Translations under genes and position numbers: made by a program | The notes under the pieces: model-generated | Seen by the model: only the letters and a program-made list of their open reading frames with translations | Told to the model about the DNA's origin: nothing | The model's database searches: none | Assembly (NCBI GenBank): GCA_001898485.1 | Contig: MKTY01000019.1 | Span: forward strand, 248,001 to 312,000 | Direction of reading: 5' to 3' | Length of the DNA stretch: 64,000 bases | DNA from: Sphingobacteriales bacterium 46-32 | Lineage (GTDB): Bacteria > Bacteroidota > Bacteroidia > Chitinophagales > Chitinophagaceae | Part shown: positions 24,055 through 33,237 of the stretch, one piece after another | How the letters are laid out: the number at the start of each line of letters is the position of its first letter | Position numbering within the stretch: the first letter of the stretch is position 1

Positions 24055-24732
24055 TTACTCCTTTTTCCGTCTTGCCAGCCAATAGATCAAAATCAGTATA
24101 ACGATGATTTGTATGAAAGCTTCATAAGAAGCAATGAATGGGTCTCCGTTGCGGATATGAGTGCCAACTGCGGCAATCATCTCAAACAACAAAACAAACG
24201 CAGCATATTTTTTAATGTTGGCAGGTACAGGAAGTAATAAAACAAGAGATGCAGCGCATTCAATGAGTATAGACAAATACATAAAGTATCCGGGATACCC
24301 CGAATCGATAAAAAAGGATTCCATCTCCTCTATATGTTTTCCTTTGCCAATTGTATAAAAAAGAAATAATGCGCCATTAAATATGGCTGTGCTCGTGTAC
24401 CCCCAATTAGCTATTTTTCGATATTCTGCATCCGTTTCTGTTGGTTTTAAATTGTTATAATTCAGCCACCGCTTAAAAGTCAGGATGTTAAAAAAAGCCT
24501 GGAAAAACCATAACAGGCTACCGTATTTAATTAGTTGTACAATCAGCATATACGCTGTGTCCTGCGATGCTGGCAGGAACGCAACTTTCGCTACACGCAC
24601 ACAGGAAATGAGTACAGATAGAAGCAGGGAGCCTGCGAAATAATAACGGAGATATGCAGCCAGTCCTTTTGGAAGTATATAAGCAATCCCAATTCCAAGA
24701 GTACATGCACATATAGTAAGCTTGAAATCCAT
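24055..24732 (-). CDS. DoxX-like membrane protein
   Basis: 225 residues with six to seven hydrophobic segments. The second half (SGYPGYFMYLSILIECAAS, LVLLLPVPANIKKYA, FEMIAAVGTHI) has the DoxX/DUF417 four-helix look. The N-terminal 110 residues add further helices, including a Cys-containing one. Inner-membrane, function unknown. Its stop lies upstream of the ArsR operators and it reads toward them. Confidence 0.72.
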   Translation of the reverse strand: MDFKLTICACTLGIGIAYILPKGLAAYLRYYFAGSLLLSVLISCVRVAKVAFLPASQDTAYMLIVQLIKYGSLLWFFQAFFNILTFKRWLNYNNLKPTETDAEYRKIANWGYTSTAIFNGALFLFYTIGKGKHIEEMESFFIDSGYPGYFMYLSILIECAASLVLLLPVPANIKKYAAFVLLFEMIAAVGTHIRNGDPFIASYEAFIQIIVILILIYWLARRKKE

Positions 24733-24763
24733 ATGGTTGTTTTAGCATTAATTCATTTAACAA

Positions 24764-25282
24764 TTAACCTTTTTTATTTACTTCCATTTGAAATAAACAA
24801 ACTATTGCTTTGTTGTAATGTGCCGGCAGGCCTGCAGTGTTCTTAAGGCTTGACAGGCCCAGAAAATCGAATCCACACTTTATGTAGTAGTTAATTAAAC
24901 CCGGATTATCGCCAACAGTATCCATCCGGATGTATTTCTTGTGATTGACGAATGCATAATCTTTCGCCCATTCTACTATTTTTCCTACAAGTTTATGCTT
25001 CGGAAATTCAGGATCTCGTGCAATTCGATGAATATATACAGAAGGGGTATCATCTCTTTCCTCCCATATTTGAGGGTCGCTGAACGTTGTTGCCCAAACA
25101 CAGACGATCTTATTGTCGATTATCATTTTCCATTGTCTATGCTCTGTAATTTCAGCTTCTACCAGGCTTCTTTCAAATGAGGGCCAGTGAACACTGAATT
25201 TCAGTTTTTGTAAATCCGTTGCTACTTTATATAAACGAAATATTTCTTCAATATCGTCTTTGGTGCTGTTTTCTATTTTCAT
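24764..25282 (-). CDS. GNAT-family N-acetyltransferase
   Basis: 172 residues. Seen: VHRIARDPEFPKHKLVGKIV-like acetyl-CoA region (IARDPEFPKHKLVG near residue 96, with a weak R-x-x-G/A motif), IRMDTVGDNPGLINYYIKCG and FDFLGLSSL at the C-terminus, all typical of GNAT enzymes. Acetylates an unknown amine. It is 31 bases upstream of the DoxX-like gene on the same strand. Confidence 0.8.
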   Translation of the reverse strand: MKIENSTKDDIEEIFRLYKVATDLQKLKFSVHWPSFERSLVEAEITEHRQWKMIIDNKIVCVWATTFSDPQIWEERDDTPSVYIHRIARDPEFPKHKLVGKIVEWAKDYAFVNHKKYIRMDTVGDNPGLINYYIKCGFDFLGLSSLKNTAGLPAHYNKAIVCLFQMEVNKKG

Positions 25283-25441
25283 TTTATTTTTTTATGGCAT
25301 AAGGGATTATATTGGTACTGTGCTGTACAGGGCTCGCGTCTGCAGTAATCTCCTAACTGATTTGATAGCCCATGTTTATGCATTTTCAGCAATAAGGCTA
25401 TCTGCTGTAATTATGGAGGTGTACGGAATAGCTGAATATTT

Positions 25442-26143
25442 CTAATTTGGAAACAAACTCATATCTTCTCTGTATACCATTGTTTCAGAGAAAACAGAAT
25501 GGATGGCCGTTACTTTCATGTTTTTTTCCAGTTCTGATATTTTTTCGGTCAATCTTTCGCTAATGGCATAATCTTTCCAATCACTAAATCCCATGAGTAT
25601 AATTATCTGATGGGTGTAACCTCCGTCAATCAGCTGATATACTTTGAAATAGTTGATTTTCTTTGTTATATAATATTCTTTCAGCGCTTCACAGACCTTT
25701 AGCGATTGGGCAATATCATAAACTGTAAGCGTTACTAATTTTACAAGCTTTGTTTTAAGTAAAAGCGTGTCATTTGTGCTGGCTTTAGCATAATTCGCTA
25801 CTTTAAAAACAGTTTGTAAATCAGCAAAGGGTAATACATGAAGCCGGTTATCGGCCATATCATCTGCCGGATTAACTGCCTTATCAAAATCTGACCAGTT
25901 ATGGTCAAATGTTGCATCCACAAACTGGCCATATCTATCACCTGAAATAATATACCAGCCATACCAGTTCCATTTGTCCCCATTAGCTTTGTGCCAATTC
26001 AAATGTTGTTTATACCCGGTCTCAAAATTTTGGAGCATGCCGTCCCTGGGTTTCCAAATGGCAAACTGACCAATATTTTCCGTCTGTCCATTAATTGGAT
26101 TTTTTAAGAAGGCAAAACTCAGGATTATCAGTAGTTGTTTCAT
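25442..26143 (-). CDS. Exported protein of unknown function
   Basis: 233 residues with a signal peptide (about 1-19, cut near INGQ). The mature protein is aromatic-rich near the start (YKQHLNWHKANGDKWNWYGW), then has FVDATFDHNWSDFDKAV and a helical C-terminus. It may be a ferredoxin-like alpha/beta barrel dimer, given HQIIILMGFSDWKDYA, but I cannot name a family. Alone in its transcription context. Confidence 0.6.
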   Translation of the reverse strand: MKQLLIILSFAFLKNPINGQTENIGQFAIWKPRDGMLQNFETGYKQHLNWHKANGDKWNWYGWYIISGDRYGQFVDATFDHNWSDFDKAVNPADDMADNRLHVLPFADLQTVFKVANYAKASTNDTLLLKTKLVKLVTLTVYDIAQSLKVCEALKEYYITKKINYFKVYQLIDGGYTHQIIILMGFSDWKDYAISERLTEKISELEKNMKVTAIHSVFSETMVYREDMSLFPN

Positions 26144-26244
26144 TTTGGCTTTTTTAAAAAGTTATTTCATATTCTCCAGCCTATAATGAAAGATTCCGCT
26201 TCGCAGAAGGGAAATAGTTTTCTGCTAAGTCTGTTGACTTGCTT

Positions 26245-27177
26245 TTAGGGCAGTGAAAATTGATTACAGAAATCCCAGATTAAGTTCGTTGCATTAATTG
26301 CGGTTGATGGGGTATCACCTCTTCGTCCCTGTATGGGTGATGAAGGCCAGGCATGCCCGCCATCCCTTGTAAGGTAAAGTTGAACAAGGTTTCTGCCATC
26401 GCCGGTATGCCAACTGCTCACTTCATAATTATCATACTGCATTTTCACGGGATCCTTTTCGCAGTTGTTGCGGTTTATCCAATAGTTAATGCCGTCTAGG
26501 GCAGGTGGAAAATCGTAGCCTCCAATACCAATACCTCCGACAAATGGCACTTTCGTATCCGGAATGGCATGAATATGCAGAATGGGAACAATTCCTTGTT
26601 TAGATACATCTTTAGGAGCCACCATGTCGCCACTTACAATGCCTACCGCAGCTATTTTATCCGGCAACTCCGAAGCAAGCCGGTATGCCATCATACCTCC
26701 GTTTGACATACCGGTTACATATACTTTCTTTTTGTTTACCTTAAAACGTGCACAAATGTTGTCAATAAGTGTACTGATAAACTTTACATCGTTCACATTC
26801 GTATACATAGCATAATCGCAGCAGGTACCGGCATTCCAAGTACGGATTTCGAATAACCCCATGCCATCTTGCTTTTCTACGCCATCCGGATAAACAGTTA
26901 TAAATCCTTCTTCGTTGCCCTTCTGCTCAAATCCATACGCATTCTCAAATTGCGCGGCATTACCGCCTGTACCATGCAGACCTATTACAAGAGGCCGGAT
27001 GCTATCGTTTTGGTAATAATTTTCCGGAAGTTTTATGATGTAGGTTCTGCGAATGCCGTCAATAAATACCTGCTCGGTAAACCGGAATTTGTCAGACTGT
27101 GGGTTGTCACTGCCTTTATCACAAGAGAGAAGAAGCAAACAGATAAGTGGGCCGATTAAATTGGTCATCATCTTCAT
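26245..27177 (-). CDS. Lipoprotein esterase of the PHB-depolymerase (LpqC) family
   Basis: 310 residues. Lipobox LLSC near residue 18. Oxyanion LVIGLHGTGGNAAQFE, nucleophile VTGMSNGGMMAYRLA near residue 160, acid AIPDTKVPF and His in RDGGHAWPSS form the triad of esterase family 1. Probably anchored to the outer membrane and acting on polyester or feruloyl-like esters; substrate not determined. The ATG at 27177 gives the best lipoprotein signal; an in-frame codon at 27204 adds nine polar residues. Confidence 0.87.
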   Translation of the reverse strand: MKMMTNLIGPLICLLLLSCDKGSDNPQSDKFRFTEQVFIDGIRRTYIIKLPENYYQNDSIRPLVIGLHGTGGNAAQFENAYGFEQKGNEEGFITVYPDGVEKQDGMGLFEIRTWNAGTCCDYAMYTNVNDVKFISTLIDNICARFKVNKKKVYVTGMSNGGMMAYRLASELPDKIAAVGIVSGDMVAPKDVSKQGIVPILHIHAIPDTKVPFVGGIGIGGYDFPPALDGINYWINRNNCEKDPVKMQYDNYEVSSWHTGDGRNLVQLYLTRDGGHAWPSSPIQGRRGDTPSTAINATNLIWDFCNQFSLP

Positions 27178-27282
27178 TTTGTTTGATTTATTGTAATTAA
27201 ACAATACAAAGAAAAAGGTAGACCCAGGCCTGGAGAAAGGGAAAAACAGCGAAGCAGTGAAATAAGGGCTTGAAATGGAGAT

Positions 27283-28062
27283 TTACATACTAAGACCTTT
27301 CAGTATTGCTTTTTCAACGGGACATAATTCATCGCCTGGTTTATTGATATTAAAATCATTCTTTGTCATCAGGGAGGGCTGCGCCATAAATTTTGGCGTT
27401 GTGCCATAATGGTTTTGTGCAGCGTGAACAATAAAAGGATGACATAGGTATACTGATCCGGCTTTGCCGGTGGCAGCAATTTCTTCTTTTTCGGGGAGTG
27501 TATTTATGCGTTTGGCTAATTCTATAAATGAAAGACCATTTTCGCCTTCCGGTGCTAAGATTCTTGCAATATCAAGATGTGAACCGACTTTGATAAGGGT
27601 CGGAGCGTCTTGTTCTGCCACGTCCGAAAACAAGAATAGCATTAATAATCCACGGGATTTTGAGTGGATGTTTATACGCCATTCAAAATAGTTGCTGACA
27701 TCTTCTCCTGCAAAACTCGCATCCACATGCCAGCCTGTGTCATTTGCCTGTTCTTTGGCCGGGAAGCGTATCGGAAATGAACCAAGCGTATGTCTTGGCA
27801 GCCAGTTACCTTTTCCTACCAGCTGGTCAAAAGCAGTGTGAAGTATCTGCGTGTTTGCTGCTTTTTTAAATGGTTCAAGTCCCAGCTCACCAATTCTGAT
27901 TACTGGTTGTGTCCAGCTTTCCGGATTATCAGGGTCGCATTGAGTGGCTTTCCATAGTATTGCCCGGCAGTCGGCTGCAATTTCAGTGGGAAAAGCATTT
28001 TCTATTTTTACAAACCCGTTGTCTGTAAAGTTGTTTATTTGCGCTGCTGTTAATGTTTCCAT
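27283..28062 (-). CDS. Phytanoyl-CoA dioxygenase (PhyH) family protein
   Basis: 259 residues from the ATG at 28062. An N-terminal helix FTDNGFVKIENAFP, the Fe-binding HxD in TGWHVDASFAG near residue 118 and the distal His in YLCHPFIVHAAQNH near 213 fit the Fe(II)/2-oxoglutarate double-stranded beta-helix. A 51-codon upstream extension in the same frame is not protein-like and was left out. Substrate unknown. Followed closely by nothing on its own strand. Confidence 0.87.
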   Translation of the reverse strand: METLTAAQINNFTDNGFVKIENAFPTEIAADCRAILWKATQCDPDNPESWTQPVIRIGELGLEPFKKAANTQILHTAFDQLVGKGNWLPRHTLGSFPIRFPAKEQANDTGWHVDASFAGEDVSNYFEWRINIHSKSRGLLMLFLFSDVAEQDAPTLIKVGSHLDIARILAPEGENGLSFIELAKRINTLPEKEEIAATGKAGSVYLCHPFIVHAAQNHYGTTPKFMAQPSLMTKNDFNINKPGDELCPVEKAILKGLSM

Positions 28063-28145
28063 AGTTGTCAGATTTTCTTGCTGCGTCGCCTTACAATGAC
28101 CTCTAACCTTCAACATTATGGTTTGAGGGCTGAACTGTATTGCTA

Positions 28146-28619
28146 TTATGCCGCCGTTATTGCTGTTGGCTGGTGTCGAACAGGAAAGTTTACCGAATTG
28201 GCTATAAAACAAAGTTCGTTTGCTTTTTTATGTAATTCGTTTGCTTTGTCTATCATAGATTGGTCTGCCACTGTAACAGTGGGGTTTAATGTTACTTCGG
28301 TAAAATGTCCGCTACCGTTAGCGGTTTCGGTCATTATTCCTGTTGCGTTGTCTGAATAGCCTGTTACTATAATTCCTGCTTCCGAACATAAATGTAAATA
28401 CCATAGCATATGGCATGCCGATAATGAGGCAACTAAAAACTCTTCCGGATTGTGTTTGGTCTTGTCGCCACGAAAGGCGGGGTCGGAAGAGCCAATGATA
28501 TCTGCTTTATTTTCTATGGAAACAATATGCTCCCTCTCGTATGCTTTATAATTGGCTGTTCCTTCACCTTTATTTCCCGTCCACTTAATTGTCGCTTTGT
28601 AGTGATGTTGTCCTTTCAT
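28146..28619 (-). CDS. OsmC/Ohr-family protein
   Basis: 157 residues. Two conserved cysteines: one in LVASLSACHMLWYLHL near residue 69 and one in ANELCFIANSVNFPV near 136, the peroxidatic and resolving pair of OsmC/Ohr thiol peroxidases. NPEEFLVASLSACH is the family hallmark. Reduces organic hydroperoxides. Its place near PhyH, EthD and hydrolase genes fits an oxidative or detoxification role, but there is no shared operon. Confidence 0.9.
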   Translation of the reverse strand: MKGQHHYKATIKWTGNKGEGTANYKAYEREHIVSIENKADIIGSSDPAFRGDKTKHNPEEFLVASLSACHMLWYLHLCSEAGIIVTGYSDNATGIMTETANGSGHFTEVTLNPTVTVADQSMIDKANELHKKANELCFIANSVNFPVRHQPTAITAA

Positions 28620-28663
28620 AGTATTTGTTTGTCTGTTATGCTATAAGTTGGGGTAACATAACT

Positions 28664-29440
28664 TTATGCTGTAACCCACGTTTTAAAATGTCTGGTTTTC
28701 TCGCGGCTCACAATAATTTTTTCTTTGGGTTCGGGGTGTATTTTCAACAGGAGTTTGCCGTTGAAATACTGGTGTACTTCTTTCAAGGCAGCCCTGTTGA
28801 TGAGAAATTGCCGGTTGGCGCGGTAGAACTGCGATGGATATATGTATTTGGCAAGTTCGTCCAGCGAACGCTCTTCCAGAATGTGGACAGTGCCGTCTAA
28901 CATGGTTCCGCTAACCACGCTGTTACGTATTTCAAACCAGGCAAAATCTTTAATCTGCAAAGGCAAAAGCCTGTCACGATAGGGTATCAGCAAGGTTTCT
29001 TTATAGTGTGTGCTTACAGCGAGCAGTTTTTGAATGCGCTCTAAGTATGCAGGAGTCAGATAATCCTGCTGTTGAAGTGCCCGCTGGTTTTCAAATTTAT
29101 CAATGGCCTTTTGCAGACGTTCTTCACTTATTGGTTTTAGCAAATAATCGAGGCTGTTTACCTCAAATGCCCGGATAGCATAATGATCATATGCTGTGCT
29201 AAAAATAACCGGATGGTTAATTGCGCCGTTTTCAAATAAATCAAACGCATGCCCGTCAGAAAGATGAATATCTAAAAAAATAAGGTCGATAGTATGATCA
29301 GTATTTAAATAGGCAGAGGCGGCATCCAGGCTGTCAATAACCGGTGCAAAGCTGGTAGATGGCCTGTACAGGGCAATCATCTCCATCAACTGCCTGGCAG
29401 CATTTGGTTCATCCTCTATAATCAGCACGTTCATCATCAC
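28664..29440 (-). CDS. LytTR-family response regulator
   Basis: 258 residues. Receiver with IIEDEPNAARQL at the start, phospho-Asp in LIFLDIHLSDGHAF near residue 58 and Lys in YLLKPISEERL. The C-terminal LytTR DNA-binding domain (about 160-258) has RDRLLPLQIKDFAWFEIRNS and FYRANRQFLINRAALKEV. It overlaps the LytS-type kinase gene by four bases. Confidence 0.92.
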   Translation of the reverse strand: MMMNVLIIEDEPNAARQLMEMIALYRPSTSFAPVIDSLDAASAYLNTDHTIDLIFLDIHLSDGHAFDLFENGAINHPVIFSTAYDHYAIRAFEVNSLDYLLKPISEERLQKAIDKFENQRALQQQDYLTPAYLERIQKLLAVSTHYKETLLIPYRDRLLPLQIKDFAWFEIRNSVVSGTMLDGTVHILEERSLDELAKYIYPSQFYRANRQFLINRAALKEVHQYFNGKLLLKIHPEPKEKIIVSREKTRHFKTWVTA

Positions 29441-30504
29441 ATTGTTTTGTTCGATGTATTTACCGGTTCTTCAAATGTTTTTAAAAGAGGAATCGACACA
29501 CTGAAATCTTCCTCTGTTTTAGTAATACCAATTTCCGTATTACAAAGGTAAAGATACCGCTGATTGAGATTGTACAAACCCGTTCCGGTTGATCCGCTTA
29601 TTTGCTTCTTTATATTGATTGTGTTTGAGACGATTAAACGTTCTTCTTCTACTCTGATTGTAATTGTAAGGGGCGAACGACTGGATACAACATTGTGTTT
29701 AATAGCATTTTCGACCAATAACTGGATAGAAACCGGTGGTAGCAAATAACTGTAAAAATGATACGGCACAGTGTTGTTTACAAAAAGGTTGCCGGTGTGC
29801 CTTTCGAGTAACATGCTGATATAGGCGGTAGTAAATTCCATTTCCTCCGTAAGTGTAATCACAGGCTTTGCGGTACTGCTCAGCAGGTAACGGTACACGT
29901 TCGACATATTGCTTACAAACCTCTTCGTGGCTTTTGCGTCATTGTCTATCATCGCATTGATGGTATTGAGCGAGTTAAACAGAAAATGGGGGTTAAGCTG
30001 CGTTTTCAGGGCCTCAAACGTGGCTTCGGCATTGGCTTTCAGAAGCTTTTCATTATTGATTTTCTCCTGCTGATTACTGATTAGCAAAGTATATATCTCG
30101 GCTGCAAAAATGCAGAAAGCTACTTCAATAATAAGGCTGATATTGAATAAAAATGCAGTCGCTTTTAAAGAAACAGCTTCTTTTTCTTCAGGAATGCCCA
30201 ATAATTTCAGGCTATACTTTACTATAATCAGTAACAGAATGTTCAGTAATATCCGATGGGAGCGTTTAAACGTATTAAGTGGCTTACGGATAAACCTGTT
30301 TACATTAATCCAAAGAAAAAACCATGCAATTAAAAATGAATAAATAAACTTTATACTGAAGTTTAGCCATGTTGTTTCGCCAATACCTAAATGTGGATTG
30401 GCTTTCACGTATAAAGCAATTATCATACGGGGTAGCATCATAAACACCGCTATTGCCAATGCTACCAGAAGTAATACTCGTTTGTTTTTTTTAAAATAGC
30501 TCAT
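29437..30504 (-). CDS. LytS-type sensor histidine kinase
   Basis: 355 residues. Four hydrophobic segments in the first 145 residues, a short linker helix, then the His_kinase domain with TQLNPHFLFNSLNTINAMI near residue 165 and HATPase_c with QLLVENAIKHNVVSS and STGTGLYNLNQRY. Forms a two-gene operon with the LytTR regulator. The signal is unknown, but there is no extracytoplasmic domain of any size. Confidence 0.9.
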   Translation of the reverse strand: MSYFKKNKRVLLLVALAIAVFMMLPRMIIALYVKANPHLGIGETTWLNFSIKFIYSFLIAWFFLWINVNRFIRKPLNTFKRSHRILLNILLLIIVKYSLKLLGIPEEKEAVSLKATAFLFNISLIIEVAFCIFAAEIYTLLISNQQEKINNEKLLKANAEATFEALKTQLNPHFLFNSLNTINAMIDNDAKATKRFVSNMSNVYRYLLSSTAKPVITLTEEMEFTTAYISMLLERHTGNLFVNNTVPYHFYSYLLPPVSIQLLVENAIKHNVVSSRSPLTITIRVEEERLIVSNTINIKKQISGSTGTGLYNLNQRYLYLCNTEIGITKTEEDFSVSIPLLKTFEEPVNTSNKTM

Positions 30505-30526
30505 AGAGGCGCCAGTAAACTACTGG

Positions 30527-30901
30527 TTATCTATTTGATCTTTTCGATTTTAACTCCTTTTTAACTTCATCCTGATGAGACTTATATATTTTGTATTGCT
30601 CATCCGTTAAAAGCTCTTTCATTTTCTTGTTTCTTTCATCAGTAAGTTTTTTGAACTTTTTATATTTACTTAATTTGGAGCCATTAGCGTTTTTTAATTC
30701 TGACAGATCCTCTGCAAATTGAAGATTTATTTCCTCAAATTTGGGCTGTTGCTCTTCCGAAAGATTAAGTTCGGCTTTGTACGCCTCCATTTTAGCCTTT
30801 AACTCTTTCTTCTGTTCTTCGGATAATTGACGACTCGTTTGCGCTTTGGTAGACAGGGCGCAAGAGAAAATAAGCAGGATGCCAATAAATACTTTTTTCA
30901 T
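30527..30901 (-). CDS. Small exported CpxP/Spy-like helical protein
   Basis: 124 residues with a signal peptide (1-20, ending TKA). The mature part is lysine- and glutamate-rich helix with LSEEQQPKFEEINLQFAEDL and LLTDEQYKIYKSHQDE, two LTxxQ-like segments of the Spy/CpxP periplasmic adaptor family. It lies 22 bases upstream of the LytS kinase gene and may be its periplasmic partner. Confidence 0.72.
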   Translation of the reverse strand: MKKVFIGILLIFSCALSTKAQTSRQLSEEQKKELKAKMEAYKAELNLSEEQQPKFEEINLQFAEDLSELKNANGSKLSKYKKFKKLTDERNKKMKELLTDEQYKIYKSHQDEVKKELKSKRSNR

Positions 30902-31288
30902 GTTGAATGTTTTAGTTAAAAATTCACCTCAGCAAAGAGATTAAAATATTGCGAAATACTCCGGATAAAGTTCAGGGAGGTGTCAAAAATGAGCAGTGAA
31001 ACGACTGATCGGAATGGCTATGTTGCAAAGGATATCAGGTAATAAATTTAAGGGTTTTATAAAAAGTGCAAAATAGAGTTGCAGCTGATTCGAACAGTTA
31101 CATTTTTTTGAAATACGTAATAGCTCATACGTGTTGAAGGAGTAATCTGTATGGGTTTGAATCCGGCCATCAGGAAAAATGCCTGACTGGCGGCCAAATA
31201 TGGTTCAGGTTTGCGATAGTATAATCCCGGCGTTATAAAATTGGGGATATCTGTCGGCCACCTTTTACCTGTTGCTGCAAGCTGTAAT
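30902..31288. other. 387-base spacer, no gene recognised
   Basis: A minus-strand frame (31057-31494) stays open across much of this stretch but overlaps the hydrolase C-terminus out of frame. It has no start context or family resemblance that I can see. No terminator hairpin was noticed. Confidence 0.4.
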
Positions 31289-32359
31289 CTATTCACAATA
31301 TCCAACCCTTGGATTGGATAAACTGTTACAGGGAAACTGATATTTGCTTTGGGGATATTTTGGCGAAGGGTTATCTGTAACTTCCAGTGGCGCCATTGCC
31401 TGACCATTATAAGAAGGCATGGTAACCTGGGCTGCAGCTCCATTGCCCAAAGCTGTATTTTTTGCGGAGGCATTGCTATTAAAACTGTAATCAATCAGGG
31501 CGTCAAGCAGGCGGTATACGCCATAGTAGTCCAGGGCATCATAGGCTTTGCGCGATGTGGGCATCACATGATCGGTCACATACGTATAACCGGCAATTAC
31601 CGATGATTTGAAGTATATAAAATCTTTTTCGCTGTCGGAAATATTGATATGCTTGAAGATGTCAATGGCCAGGCGGTGATCATTTACATCATCTTCATCA
31701 TATACCTGTGTGATCATTTTGGTATTGGCAGGAAAATTCTGCAACTGCTGTTCTGTTGTAAGAGAACTTCCCCAGTTATAACTGTACCAGGGCGCCATGG
31801 TAAAAATAAAACGGCCGTTTTCGCCCCATCCCTTTTCGGTAAAAGCTTTATATGCCAGACCGATACTCGCGCCACCCCCGAAAGAATGACCCATAAAGCC
31901 GACTTTTTTGGTGTCGATGATATTCGGATAATCCTGCGCTGCCTTTACAAAACCCTCCCATAGGGTTTGATAACGGTGATCGATCGTTGTGTCTAGTGTT
32001 TTGTAGGGAACGAATACAATTACGAAACCCTTTTTTGCAACAAAATTGTATAACCCCGTATTATATGATTTGTCCTCACCACCATAGGGGTGAGAAAAGA
32101 AGATCGTAGGCCGGGGCGTGGTAATGCCTTTGGGGTAAAAAATGGAAACCTGGGTAGACGGATACTGAGGATTGGTAAAATTAATCTCCGCTACTTCATA
32201 ATTTCCGTCAGCTCCATAACCGGAAACGGGCTTCTGGATCGGTCCCTGGATAGTTTCAGTACCGGAAGGGGGCTGAGTGCTGGCAGAGTTGTCTTTTTTA
32301 CTGCAGCTGATCAGGCAGGAGCAGAGAACCAGGGTGGCGTAAAACGCTTTAAACGGCAT
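31289..32359 (-). CDS. Lipoprotein alpha/beta hydrolase (PAF-acetylhydrolase/chlorophyllase-like)
   Basis: 356 residues with lipobox LISC near residue 19. FFSHPYGGEDKSYN is the oxyanion region, VGFMGHSFGGGASIGLAY near residue 153 the nucleophile elbow, acid near VYDEDDVNDHR, and His in VTDHVMPTS. The C-terminus ends at a short Cys-containing tail (NPRVGYCE). Probably a surface-anchored esterase. Substrate unknown. Confidence 0.82.
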   Translation of the reverse strand: MPFKAFYATLVLCSCLISCSKKDNSASTQPPSGTETIQGPIQKPVSGYGADGNYEVAEINFTNPQYPSTQVSIFYPKGITTPRPTIFFSHPYGGEDKSYNTGLYNFVAKKGFVIVFVPYKTLDTTIDHRYQTLWEGFVKAAQDYPNIIDTKKVGFMGHSFGGGASIGLAYKAFTEKGWGENGRFIFTMAPWYSYNWGSSLTTEQQLQNFPANTKMITQVYDEDDVNDHRLAIDIFKHINISDSEKDFIYFKSSVIAGYTYVTDHVMPTSRKAYDALDYYGVYRLLDALIDYSFNSNASAKNTALGNGAAAQVTMPSYNGQAMAPLEVTDNPSPKYPQSKYQFPCNSLSNPRVGYCE

Positions 32360-32476
32360 AAAGTGGTAAATATGGACAATAGACTGTTTTGAAATTCAGG
32401 AGTTTAATGGCCAGGCCATTTTTTTTGCTTTGTCCATGTATAAGGGAAACCGGTAACAGGGAAGCGGATTTTATGC

Positions 32477-32505
32477 AAAAAGGTGAGACACTGTCTCACC
32501 TTTTT
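32477..32505 (-). terminator. Terminator of the hsp20-type gene
   Basis: Perfect 13-bp stem aaaaaggtgagac / gtctcaccttttt with a three-base loop, symmetrical so it can serve both strands. It lies 22 bases after the stop of the Hsp20 gene. Confidence 0.85.
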
Positions 32506-32526
32506 GACAAAGCGGTTTGCTGCCCC

Positions 32527-32991
32527 TTATTTGATCTCAATAGTCCGGGCAGTTTTTTTTGTCTTTTCGTTTTTTGGAATGGTAAGTTTCAGAATACCAT
32601 TGCTATATGCAGCATTTACGTTATTCGTATCCACGCTATCGTCAAGCGTGAAAGTCCGGCTAAATGAACGCTGCACGTATTCGTTTCGAGCCCACCCTGT
32701 TTTTGTATCCTGATCCTGCTTCTCCTGTGTATGATTGCAGCCAATGGTGAGCAGGTTGTCCTGGATGTTTACATTAAAATCTTCCCGATTGAAGCCAGGG
32801 GCAATCACGTCAATTTCATAATGTTGCTCATGTTCCTTTACATTTACGGGTACATTACCCGCAGGCCAGCCGGCCTCCCAGAAATTGTCGTCAAAAAACC
32901 TGCGTAAACTGTTCTGTAAAAAGTGGTCAGCTACATTGCCAAAGCTGGTGGCCAGATTGCCATTTTGTCTTTTTGCAATTGTGGTTGTCAT
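32527..32991 (-). CDS. Small heat-shock protein (Hsp20/alpha-crystallin)
   Basis: 154 residues. A variable N-terminal arm of about 40 residues (FLQNSLRRFFDDNFWEAG) precedes the alpha-crystallin domain from VNVKEHEQHYEIDVIAPGFN to the hallmark AAYSNGILKLTIPK. A short C-terminal tail ends TARTIEIK, with the IxI-like anchor. ATP-independent holdase. The start has an unusually perfect aaggaggt Shine-Dalgarno sequence. Confidence 0.93.
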   Translation of the reverse strand: MTTTIAKRQNGNLATSFGNVADHFLQNSLRRFFDDNFWEAGWPAGNVPVNVKEHEQHYEIDVIAPGFNREDFNVNIQDNLLTIGCNHTQEKQDQDTKTGWARNEYVQRSFSRTFTLDDSVDTNNVNAAYSNGILKLTIPKNEKTKKTARTIEIK

Positions 32992-32995
32992 AATT

Positions 32996-33003
32996 ACCTC
33001 CTT
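32996..33003 (-). promoter_or_regulatory. Strong Shine-Dalgarno sequence of hsp20-type gene
   Basis: On the minus strand aaggaggt lies five bases before the ATG. It matches the full anti-SD core, which is rare in this window and in Bacteroidota. Confidence 0.8.
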
Positions 33004-33237
33004 TTTAAGGTTTACATTTTGTTACCAGATCAGAAACGGATTATCGTTCATTTGCCCAAAGCCGGACTTTGGACTCCGTTTCCAGATCCATTTCCTGATC
33101 TTTTTCATCTCTTTTTTTAAAAATGCCCCTCAAGCAAAATGCCATTTTTTTGTAGTCTGAAAATCTGGCAAGAAGGCTGAAAAAATTTCACCGATACTGA
33201 AAAAAATACAGCCGGAAAATGGCTGTGCCTGACACGG

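Noticed and set aside
23939-24082. N-terminal extension of the ArsR-family protein to 24082
   Set aside because: It would read through the operators and promoter and overlap the DoxX-like gene; the ATG at 23938 matches family length.
31057-31494. Minus-strand 145-codon frame overlapping the hydrolase 3' end, or a frameshift extending that hydrolase
   Set aside because: The hydrolase reads naturally to its own stop (NPRVGYCE) and is full length; the second frame has no signal, start context or recognisable family.
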